Origin: Acidobacteriota bacterium
GTDB taxonomy: Bacteria > Acidobacteriota > Terriglobia > Terriglobales > Acidobacteriaceae
Assembly: GCA_021809235.1 (NCBI GenBank)
Contig: JAKBAG010000070.1
Span: 1 to 12,149, forward strand
DNA: 12,149 nucleotides
Reading direction: 5' to 3'
Translations under genes and position numbers: made by a program
Shown: in pieces, positions 6,708-12,149 of the stretch
Position numbering within the stretch: position 1 is the first letter of the stretch
Layout of the letters: each line of letters opens with the position of its first letter
Notes under the pieces: model-generated
Databases searched by the model: none
What the model saw: the letters and a program-made list of their open reading frames with translations, nothing else
What the model was told of the DNA's origin: nothing

Positions 6708-6713
6708 GAGCCC

Positions 6714-7025
6714 ATGCAGCGTCTGTTCCAGCTCGGCACACTCATTCTGTTTGCGACGACGCTGCTGGTGCCACTTTCTGAATCCCTGGATCGATGGGAC
6801 AAGCCTGGTCTGGGGAACGATACAGAGTTTCATCTGTTTGCCATCGTGCTCTTTCTGGCGCTGGTTCTGCTTTTGACAAGACTCGTTGCGCGTGCGGCTT
6901 CCGCACTGCTGCCCGTGGTCTGGCAGTGGCGTGCGCCGATTGGAGCTTTCTGCGCGAGGATGGACCTGTGCCGGAAGACGGTCCCGATGGTTGCCAGCTC
7001 TCCGCCTGTTCCTCTCCGCATCTGA
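6714..7025 (+). CDS. Small two-helix membrane protein of unknown function
   Basis: A 103-residue product starts at ATG 6714, divergent from holB by 58 nt. Two hydrophobic stretches are visible: residues 5-21 (FQLGTLILFATTLLVPL) and 41-58 (LFAIVLFLALVLLLTRLV). Between them is a short hydrophilic loop with SLDRWDKPG and acidic residues (LGNDTEFH). After the second helix comes a Trp/Arg-containing tail with two Cys (80, 86) that ends in SSPPVPLRI. The first helix could instead be an uncleaved signal sequence; no Ala-x-Ala cleavage site stands out. I do not recognise a named family. The alternative overlapping frames here do not give hydrophobic or motif-bearing proteins, and this frame begins right after a promoter-like element, so I regard it as real. 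No function is assigned. Confidence 0.65.
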   Translation: MQRLFQLGTLILFATTLLVPLSESLDRWDKPGLGNDTEFHLFAIVLFLALVLLLTRLVARAASALLPVVWQWRAPIGAFCARMDLCRKTVPMVASSPPVPLRI

Positions 7026-7130
7026 TCCTCCGTTTTCCTTCGATTCCAGCCGAAGCCTCTGCTGCCGCACCGCCGATAGTGTGTTTTCTGCCATGCAACA
7101 CAGCGCAGGCAGTGCGAGAGATGCAGGTCC

Positions 7131-7184
7131 GCTCCATCGGGGTGGACTGCGTCTGTTGATTCGGACTCCAGTCCATCCCGGAGC
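7131..7184 (+). other. Long imperfect hairpin upstream of the receptor gene
   Basis: CGGGGTGGACT (7138-7148) pairs with AGTCCATCCCG (7170-7180) over 11 bp with one G-U wobble. GCTC (7131-7134) pairs with GAGC (7181-7184) across a 3-nt bulge, giving about 15 paired positions. The loop contains a competing shorter palindrome, GGACT-CC-AGTCC (7163-7174), which uses the same 3' AGTCC. No T-run follows. It could end the small-membrane-protein transcript, be a structured leader element for the receptor, or be a regulator site; the sequence does not decide. Confidence 0.35.
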
Positions 7185-7260
7185 TTAGGCACTCGTTGCG
7201 CCATTGACGGGAAAGGATTGTCATGGTTGCTCGCCAGCCCTCGTACGTTTGCACATATCT

Positions 7261-7264
7261 GGAG
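7261..7264 (+). promoter_or_regulatory. Shine-Dalgarno (GGAG) fixing the receptor start at 7272
   Basis: GGAG lies 7 nt before ATG 7272. The in-frame TTG at 7218 would place 18 polar residues before an otherwise standard signal peptide, so 7272 is preferred. Confidence 0.55.
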
Positions 7265-7271
7265 TGTCTGC

Positions 7272-10145
7272 ATGCGATGCCTGCCCCCGATTTCTCGCCT
7301 CATCTTCGGTCTTGTTCTGCTTGTTTGGAGTGTGTCCGCCCTCAATGCCCAGAGTTCCGGAGCCATTGAAGGACAGGTTTCGGCTCCGGATGGCTCACCA
7401 ATTGCAGCAGCCAGGCTCCTACTGAGCGCAGCCGATGGACAGAGGCTGTTGTCTGTCTCTGCAGCAAATGGAGGATTTTCGTTTCTGCATCTGGCCAGTG
7501 GAGCGTACGATCTGCGCGTGGAAGCTGCCGGATTTCAGCCTTCGGAGACTGCCGGGATTGCCGTCTCCGTGGGGCGCACCACCACGCTGGCGCTGCGGCT
7601 TGCACTGGCCTCGGCCTCTGCCACGGTCAAGGTCTCTGCCCAAGCCTCGGCGCTTGATCCCACGGAGACATCGCCGGTTGTGAACATTGACCGGGATCGC
7701 GTGGAGGAGTTGCCCATTCCAAGCAGGGACTATCTGACGTTCACGCTGCTGGACCCACAGGTCTCGGCTGCCAATCCTGCGCAGTCAGCTTTGGGGCCCG
7801 GTGAGACCGGGGGTGGATTCAGCTTTGGCGGGCTGCGTCCAGGCAGCAATGCTGTGCTGCTGGATGGGGTGAATGACGATGATGAGTACTTCGGCGGCAG
7901 CCGAACAGAACTGTCTCCGGAAGCGATCAGCGATTTCCAGATTGTGAACCACGGGTATCTGGCACAGTCGGGTGGTGCGGCGGGTGGCTCCATGGATGTA
8001 GCGACACGGTCGGGCGTGAATCTCTTGCATGGTGACGCGTTCACCTTTGTGCAGAACGGCGCACTGAACGGCACGGATCCGCTGGGCATCTATCCCCGCA
8101 AACCGGATGAAAACCGTGAACGCTTCGGGCTTTCGCTCAGTGGACCTTTGCAGCGGAATCGCACCTTCTATGCGGTGGCAGCCGAGCAGGAGATGGCACG
8201 CGGCGAGGAAGTGAATGATCTTTCGCCAGCACTCCTGACGGAGCTGCGGGCAGTCTCGGCAAAGAGTCCAATGCTTGCCAGTCTCAGCTTTCCCACAGGA
8301 TTTTTTCCGGTCACCGATCAGCAGACGGAGCTCTCTTCCAGGCTGGATCGTACAATCTCCCCGACCGAGTCCCTGATGCTGCGCTATGCCTTTACCAATA
8401 CGCGCAATGTGGCCGATGGATTCGATACCGATGAGATCACCGATCTTTCAGCGCGTGGTTCCACCTTTGTGGCGGATAACAGTTTGAATTCAACGCTGAC
8501 ATCGACGCGAAATGCGGGGCTACTGAACCAACTGCACTTCGAGCTTGCGCAGCGGCGCTTTGTGTCTCGCACGGAGGATGCAACCACGCCCGGCGTACTG
8601 ATTCCGGGTGTGGTGCTCTTCGGCACTCCGGAGACGGGCAATGACCGGCACCGCGAGACCCATCTTGAGTTTTCCGACAGCCTGAGCCTGCAGCATGCGG
8701 GGCATCTGCTGCAGGCGGGTGGGCGTGCTGACGCTGTGACGCTAGGAGCCGAAAGTCCCGACGCGGCCAAGGGATTCTTTGTCTTTCCGGACCTGGGTGC
8801 ATTTGCCATTGGCAGCGCATCGTTCTTCATGCAGAGTTTTGGTCTGACGCGGACGCACTTTCGCGAGGTGCGGACTGCAGCCTGGGCCCAGGACCACTGG
8901 AGTGCTACGCGAACGCTGACTGTGGACTACGGTCTGCGCTGGGAGGATAATCATCTGCCATCGCCTCTGCCGCAGTCGCCATGGAACTTCAGTCCGCGCG
9001 TTGGGCTGGCATGGACGCCCTGGAAGCGGACGGTCATACGCTCGGGGTTTGGCCTTTTCTATGACCGGTTTCTGCTAACCACACTGAACCGCGCGCTGTT
9101 GTGGAATGGCACGCAGGGCTTTACGCAGGTGGCCGAGGGCGCTACAGCCGCGGCCATTTTCCAGCAGGGCAGCATTCAGAGCAAGCCGACGGCTGCGCTG
9201 GCTCCGTCGATACAGAATGTGGCTGCGACGCTGCCCAACCCCTACAGCGAGGTTGCATCGTTCGAGGTGGAGCGGGAACTGCCGCTGCAGACGACACTGA
9301 CCGCAACCTGGCAGCTTGTGCGCGGAGTGCATCTGGGGCGGACGGTGAATGCAAACCTGCTGCCGCCGGTGGTGCTGACTGCGAGCAATGCTGCGTCGCT
9401 GGGCGTTGCCGCGCCGACGGCGCAGCAGTTGGGGCAGCTTGTCTTTGGGCCTGGCAGAAGGAATCCCGCCTACGATGCCGTGAACCAGTTCACCACCGGA
9501 GCAGGCTCCGGCTATCAGGGGGCAACGCTGACACTGAACCGGCAGTTTCAGGACAATCTGGAGATTCTGGCGGGATACACGTGGTCAAAGACGATCGACG
9601 ATGCCTCGTATGATGCCGAGCAGCCAATGAATCCGTATGATCTGGCCGTGGAGCGGGCACATTCGCTGCAGGACCAGCCGCATCGGTTTACCCTGAGCGG
9701 CCTGTGGCTGCTGGGCCCGGATCTGGACGATCCTGCCGACGCTTTGGCTGCCGCGCATCCCGGACCATGGATGCGGTTTGCCACAGGTTTTGAGTTTACG
9801 CCGATCGTCAGCCTCACCAGCGGATTTCGTTCCAATCCGATCACCGGGCAGGACAGCAACGGAGAACACATCTTCCCGTTTGCAGCGCGTCCTATCGGGC
9901 TGGTGCGGAACGGGAGGATGACTCCCGCGGAAGTAAATCTGGACCTGCGCGTGCTGCGGATGATTCCCATGGCACGGGGTCATCTGGACATGGTTGCGGA
10001 GAGTTTCAATCTGCTGAACCACCCCAATGTGGCTCTGCTGCAGGATGCCTATGGGAGTGGAGCAACTGCGATGCCCGGGTTTGGCGCGCCGACAGAGGTC
10101 TTCCCAGCGCGGCATATTCAGTTTTCTCTGGACTATGAGTTTTAG
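7272..10145 (+). CDS. TonB-dependent outer-membrane receptor, Oar-like, with carboxypeptidase-regulatory-like domain
   Basis: The product is 957 residues from ATG 7272. A signal peptide occupies residues 1-26 (cleavage probably after ALNA, before Gln27). Residues 29-115 form a carboxypeptidase-regulatory-like beta-sandwich (GAIEGQVSAPDGSPIAAARLLL, SGAYDLRVEAAGF). ATVKVSA at 117-123 is in the place and style of a TonB box. The plug follows to about 250 (VEELPIPSRDYLTFTLL, FSFGGLRPGSNAVLLDGVND, SGGAAGGSMDVATRSGVN). The remainder is a beta-barrel with YAFTNTRN, YGLRWEDN, FSPRVGLAWTP and SRGxHL-like (VRGVHLGRTVNANLL) elements. It ends FSLDYEF, with the terminal Phe of outer-membrane barrels. Such receptors import large substrates, driven by TonB-ExbBD; acidobacteria have many without SusD partners, and none is seen here. 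The substrate is unknown; nearby glycosidases suggest oligosaccharides but only weakly. It is at the short end of lengths I would expect for this group. Confidence 0.93.
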   Translation: MRCLPPISRLIFGLVLLVWSVSALNAQSSGAIEGQVSAPDGSPIAAARLLLSAADGQRLLSVSAANGGFSFLHLASGAYDLRVEAAGFQPSETAGIAVSVGRTTTLALRLALASASATVKVSAQASALDPTETSPVVNIDRDRVEELPIPSRDYLTFTLLDPQVSAANPAQSALGPGETGGGFSFGGLRPGSNAVLLDGVNDDDEYFGGSRTELSPEAISDFQIVNHGYLAQSGGAAGGSMDVATRSGVNLLHGDAFTFVQNGALNGTDPLGIYPRKPDENRERFGLSLSGPLQRNRTFYAVAAEQEMARGEEVNDLSPALLTELRAVSAKSPMLASLSFPTGFFPVTDQQTELSSRLDRTISPTESLMLRYAFTNTRNVADGFDTDEITDLSARGSTFVADNSLNSTLTSTRNAGLLNQLHFELAQRRFVSRTEDATTPGVLIPGVVLFGTPETGNDRHRETHLEFSDSLSLQHAGHLLQAGGRADAVTLGAESPDAAKGFFVFPDLGAFAIGSASFFMQSFGLTRTHFREVRTAAWAQDHWSATRTLTVDYGLRWEDNHLPSPLPQSPWNFSPRVGLAWTPWKRTVIRSGFGLFYDRFLLTTLNRALLWNGTQGFTQVAEGATAAAIFQQGSIQSKPTAALAPSIQNVAATLPNPYSEVASFEVERELPLQTTLTATWQLVRGVHLGRTVNANLLPPVVLTASNAASLGVAAPTAQQLGQLVFGPGRRNPAYDAVNQFTTGAGSGYQGATLTLNRQFQDNLEILAGYTWSKTIDDASYDAEQPMNPYDLAVERAHSLQDQPHRFTLSGLWLLGPDLDDPADALAAAHPGPWMRFATGFEFTPIVSLTSGFRSNPITGQDSNGEHIFPFAARPIGLVRNGRMTPAEVNLDLRVLRMIPMARGHLDMVAESFNLLNHPNVALLQDAYGSGATAMPGFGAPTEVFPARHIQFSLDYEF

Positions 10146-10207
10146 CGGCTATATCGACTCCCGCTTAGATGGAGTTGCCAGCTTCGTCGCGACCTGGGGG
10201 AACCATG

Positions 10208-10999
10208 TCAGCGGCCGATCCAGTGGGGAGCGCGCTTTTCCAGGAAGGCGCGCGTGCCCTCCTGCTTGTCGGCGGTAGCGCTGCATGCGCCAAAGGCTTC
10301 GGCCTCCAGCTCCATGCCGGCATCGAGACTGACGTCCAGTCCGCGATCGACAGCCTCCAGCGTGCGTGCCACGGCGATGGGCGCATTGGCGGCGATCTCA
10401 AGGGCCAGATCGCGGGCACGTGTGGAGAGTGCGTCCGGGGCAACGACCTCATCGACCAGCCCGATGCGCAGGGCCTCCTGGGCAGGAATCATGCCGCCGC
10501 TGAGAAGTAGTTTGAGTGCCGCACCGCGACCGACGAGTCGCGGAAGACGTTGGCTGCCGCCAAAGCCTGGAACAAGCCCAAGACGCACTTCCGGCTGGCC
10601 GAGTTTTGCCGTCTCCGAGGCCATACGAAGGGTGCAGGCCATAGCCAGTTCGCAGCCTCCGCCGAGTGCGAAGCCGTCCACGACGGCGATGACCGGCTTG
10701 CCCAACTGCTCGATGCGGCGAAAGACCTGCTGCCCCTCCCGGGCTAACTGTTTGCCGGCTTCTTCGTCCAGCTCCGCCAGTTCGCGAATATCAGCACCGG
10801 CAACAAAGGCCCTGCCGCCGGCACCACGCAGCAGCACAACGCGAATGGCCGGATCGGCCGCACAGGCTTCCATCGCCTGGCCCAGTTCGTTGATGGTCTC
10901 CCGGTTCAGAGCATTCAGCGCTGCGGGGCGATCCAGAATCACCCAGGCCAACGGGGATTCGACCTCGAGGCGAAGATTCTTCCAGCGACCAGCTTCCAT
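10208..10999 (-). CDS. Enoyl-CoA hydratase/isomerase (crotonase family)
   Basis: The product is 263 residues, normal for crotonases, from ATG 10999 with AGGAG 7 nt upstream. The oxyanion-hole segments are AFVAGADIREL (64-74) and GFALGGGCELAMAC (109-122). The two catalytic glutamates match Glu117 (GGGCEL) and Glu137 (GQPEVRLGLVPGFGG), 20 residues apart as in rat mitochondrial hydratase Glu144/Glu164, so hydratase chemistry is likely: addition of water to trans-2-enoyl-CoA in fatty-acid or butyryl-CoA metabolism. The C-terminal helices carry EGTRAFLEKR, the usual ending. The specific substrate is not readable; crotonyl-CoA is plausible. It is cytosolic. It lies 81 nt downstream of nusB and may be read from that operon or from its own TACAAT. 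It is convergent with the receptor gene, 62 nt apart. Confidence 0.93.
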   Translation of the reverse strand: MEAGRWKNLRLEVESPLAWVILDRPAALNALNRETINELGQAMEACAADPAIRVVLLRGAGGRAFVAGADIRELAELDEEAGKQLAREGQQVFRRIEQLGKPVIAVVDGFALGGGCELAMACTLRMASETAKLGQPEVRLGLVPGFGGSQRLPRLVGRGAALKLLLSGGMIPAQEALRIGLVDEVVAPDALSTRARDLALEIAANAPIAVARTLEAVDRGLDVSLDAGMELEAEAFGACSATADKQEGTRAFLEKRAPHWIGR

Positions 11000-11021
11000 A
11001 CCGTTTCTCCTTTGGCCTGCG

Positions 11022-11027
11022 ATTGTA
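11022..11027 (-). promoter_or_regulatory. Candidate -10 (TACAAT) for the enoyl-CoA hydratase gene
   Basis: On the minus strand TACAAT (5 of 6 matches to TATAAT) lies 22 nt before ATG 10999, leaving a short leader that contains the AGGAG ribosome-binding site. No good -35 box is visible at 16-18 nt. It suggests that the gene can be transcribed independently of nusB. Confidence 0.35.
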
Positions 11028-11080
11028 CTCCGGCGGCTATTTCACTGGAGGATTCCGCGGATTTTGGGCGGATCGGGGCT

Positions 11081-11503
11081 TTAGATCCGTCCGACCAGTT
11101 CGCGAGCCAGCGCGTCCAGCACGCCATTCAGGAATCCAACAGCTTCCGGACCGGAGTAGCGCCGGGCAATCTCCAGCGCCTCGTTGATCACGATGGGATA
11201 GGGCGTAGTGCGATAGGCCAGCATCTCCGCCACGGCCACGCGCAGCACATTGCGATCCACGGCCGGCATGCGCTCCAGGCGCCAGTTCCGCGCATGGGAC
11301 TCGATGAGCCGGTCAATCTCTTCGGCCCGCAGTGTGGCTGCACGATAGAGGTCCTCGGCAAAGCCTCGCGTCTCGACTTCGCCATCGTCACGCGCAGTCC
11401 AGAACGTTTTGCGTACCTCCTCCGGCGTCTGCTTGCCCATTTCTCCCTGGAAGAGCATCTGCATTGCCATTTCGCGAGCTTTTCTGCGCTCTGTTCCGCT
11501 CAT
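11081..11503 (-). CDS. nusB: Transcription antitermination factor NusB
   Basis: The 140-residue all-helical protein has the NusB signatures: RRKAREMAMQMLFQ (6-19), NWRLERMPAVDRNVLRVAVAEML (73-95), PIVINEALEIARRYS (103-117) and FLNGVLDALAREL (124-136). NusB binds boxA RNA together with ribosomal protein S10 (NusE) and keeps RNA polymerase processive through rRNA operons. The start ATG 11503 overlaps the ribH stop as ATGA (11500-11503), implying translational coupling; GAGGG lies just upstream, inside ribH. The ribH-nusB pair is a common arrangement in bacteria, which supports both calls. Length and motifs are standard and nothing is missing. Confidence 0.96.
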   Translation of the reverse strand: MSGTERRKAREMAMQMLFQGEMGKQTPEEVRKTFWTARDDGEVETRGFAEDLYRAATLRAEEIDRLIESHARNWRLERMPAVDRNVLRVAVAEMLAYRTTPYPIVINEALEIARRYSGPEAVGFLNGVLDALARELVGRI

Positions 11504-12027
11504 GCGCCCTCGCTCAGCTTCCGCCGCAGGGAAACCATCTCGATTGCCGCCACTGCTGCTTCAAATCCCTTGTTCCCTGCCTTGATGCCGGCGCGGTTGA
11601 GCGCCTGCTCGAGTGTTTCACAGGTGAGCACGCCGAAGGCATGGGGCACGCCGGTCTCCTGTTGGCTTTGTCCGATACCGCGAGCAACCTCATTGTAGAT
11701 GGCTTCGTAATGGGCGGTTTCCCCGCGCAACAGACAGCCCAGGGCGATGACCGCATCGACGGCAGTTTCGCTTCCGGAGGGCTGCTCGGCCAGCATGCGT
11801 GCCGCTGCGGGAACCTCCCAGGCTCCGGGTACGCGCACAATCTGAATATGCCTGCGACTGGCTCCACTGCGCAGCAGGGCATCGAGTGCACCATCGAGCA
11901 GGCGGTCGGTAATGACCGCGTTCCAGCGCGCCACAACGATGGCAAAGCGCATGCCGACGGCCGACAGATCGCCCTCCACGGCCACCGGCTTGCCGCGCAG
12001 AGGATCGCTCCACTCCCAGAAGGTCAT
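11500..12027 (-). CDS. ribH: 6,7-dimethyl-8-ribityllumazine synthase (riboflavin synthesis)
   Basis: The enzyme condenses 5-amino-6-ribitylaminouracil with 3,4-dihydroxy-2-butanone 4-phosphate, the penultimate step of riboflavin synthesis, and usually forms an icosahedral or pentameric shell. Counting from ATG 12027 (175 residues), the motifs are VEGDLSAVGMRFAIVVARWN (17-36), VPGAWEVP (66-73), LGCLLRGETAHYEAI (96-110) with catalytic His106, FGVLTCETLEQALNRAG (131-147) and NKGFEAAVAAIEM (152-164). Trp replaces the more usual Phe/Tyr in both the RFN and GAFE/GAYE substrate-site motifs. The start is uncertain: ATG 12027 has only a weak GAGCGG, ATG 11952 would cut the first strand, and the frame stays open to the right edge with coding-like codons, so the annotated gene may begin outside the window. 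It overlaps nusB by 4 nt. Confidence 0.93.
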   Translation of the reverse strand: MTFWEWSDPLRGKPVAVEGDLSAVGMRFAIVVARWNAVITDRLLDGALDALLRSGASRRHIQIVRVPGAWEVPAAARMLAEQPSGSETAVDAVIALGCLLRGETAHYEAIYNEVARGIGQSQQETGVPHAFGVLTCETLEQALNRAGIKAGNKGFEAAVAAIEMVSLRRKLSEGA

Positions 12028-12149
12028 CCGCTCGCCGGCGACCGGCTCCACGTCAAACGCGCGCGACTTCCAATGGGTATCGATGATTTCGGTCAGGCCA
12101 ATCGAAGCAGCCTCTTCGCCTCTTGCCTCAGCCCAGCGCAATGCCGCCG
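12028..12149 (-). other. Open frame continuous with ribH running off the right edge
   Basis: The ribH frame has no stop from the window edge to the RibH domain. The upstream residues include ARGEEAASIGLTEIIDTHW and SRAFDVEPVAGER, with GC-rich third positions like the neighbouring genes. Either ribH carries an N-terminal extension, or it is fused to another domain, or the reading frame is open by chance. I do not recognise the segment. The only starts within it are non-ATG, such as TTG at 12141. Confidence 0.4.

Larger units (their letters stand above)
7026..7271. other. Intergenic region upstream of the TonB-dependent receptor
   Basis: These 246 nt hold no convincing gene: frames reading through lack motifs and have no ribosome-binding site. 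The contents I can point to are the hairpin at 7131-7184, a TTGACG that resembles a -35 box at 7204-7209 without a good -10 at 16-18 nt, and the receptor's ribosome-binding site at 7261-7264. The region should contain the receptor promoter, which I cannot place with confidence. Confidence 0.5.

Noticed and set aside
5636..6709. 357-codon open frame on the + strand opposite holB
   Set aside because: It is antisense to well-conserved holB motifs, the product has no recognisable domain, and there is no ribosome-binding site.
7204..7209. TTGACG as the -35 box of the receptor promoter
   Set aside because: No acceptable -10 hexamer lies 16-18 nt downstream, so it cannot be called a promoter.
6830..7366. 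178-codon minus-strand frame across the gap between the small membrane protein and the receptor
   Set aside because: It overlaps the starts and ends of two better-supported genes. The product is Arg/Ser/Thr-rich without motifs, and it would run through the receptor's ribosome-binding site and signal peptide.
10156..10176. GACTCC/GGAGTT hairpin between the receptor and enoyl-CoA hydratase stop codons
   Set aside because: Only 6 bp with one wobble, a 9-nt loop and no T-run; too weak to list as a terminator.
1..12149. A mobile element, defence island, CRISPR array or biosynthetic cluster
   Set aside because: No transposase, integrase, terminal inverted repeats, spaced direct repeats or defence-type domains are visible. 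The genes are mostly housekeeping, with normal, similar codon use throughout.

Overview
The window looks like chromosomal DNA from an acidobacterium of the Terriglobia group (relatives of Terriglobus, Edaphobacter, Granulicella or Acidobacterium). This rests on high GC content, a SusD-less Oar-type TonB-dependent receptor with an N-terminal carboxypeptidase-regulatory-like domain, a degenerate Hfq with a long N-terminal tail, and secreted plant-polysaccharide-type glycosidases. The taxonomy is inferred from protein style; there is no rRNA or other marker here.

Layout, left to right. (1) The C-terminal end of a gene that is probably a GH28-type beta-helix glycosidase runs in from the left edge (+). 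(2) Convergent to it is a large secreted GH31 glycosidase (-) with an extra helical C-terminal region; its upstream neighbour on the same strand is a CYTH-domain triphosphatase-like gene. (3) Divergent from the CYTH gene is a two-domain TsaC/Sua5 threonylcarbamoyl-AMP synthase for tRNA t6A (+). (4) Convergent to that is an Hfq-like gene (-), lying downstream of holB (DNA polymerase III delta', -). (5) Divergent from holB is a small two-helix membrane protein of unknown function (+). A 246-nt non-coding gap with a sizeable hairpin follows, then the TonB-dependent receptor (+). (6) At the right end a minus-strand series reads ribH (lumazine synthase), nusB, then an enoyl-CoA hydratase/isomerase gene. 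ribH and nusB overlap by 4 nt and are almost certainly co-transcribed.

Functionally this is mostly housekeeping: tRNA modification, replication clamp loading, RNA chaperoning, riboflavin synthesis, transcription antitermination and acyl-CoA metabolism. Carbohydrate-acquisition genes (GH28-like, GH31, receptor) lie among them. I found no defence system, phage, IS element, CRISPR array, tRNA or rRNA.

The most interesting signal is in the promoters. The four genes that start in the two short divergent intergenic regions (CYTH/tsaC, 50 nt; holB/small membrane protein, 58 nt) all lack a convincing Shine-Dalgarno sequence. Each has a -10-like TAnnnT-type hexamer ending 6 to 8 nt before its start codon, as expected for leaderless mRNAs. 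Genes elsewhere in the window (GH31, hfq, receptor, echA) have clear Shine-Dalgarno sequences. Other points are an Hfq with Ser in place of the conserved His of YKHA, tandem 11-nt-phased repeats before the GH31 gene, and an open reading frame running from the ribH start to the right edge.
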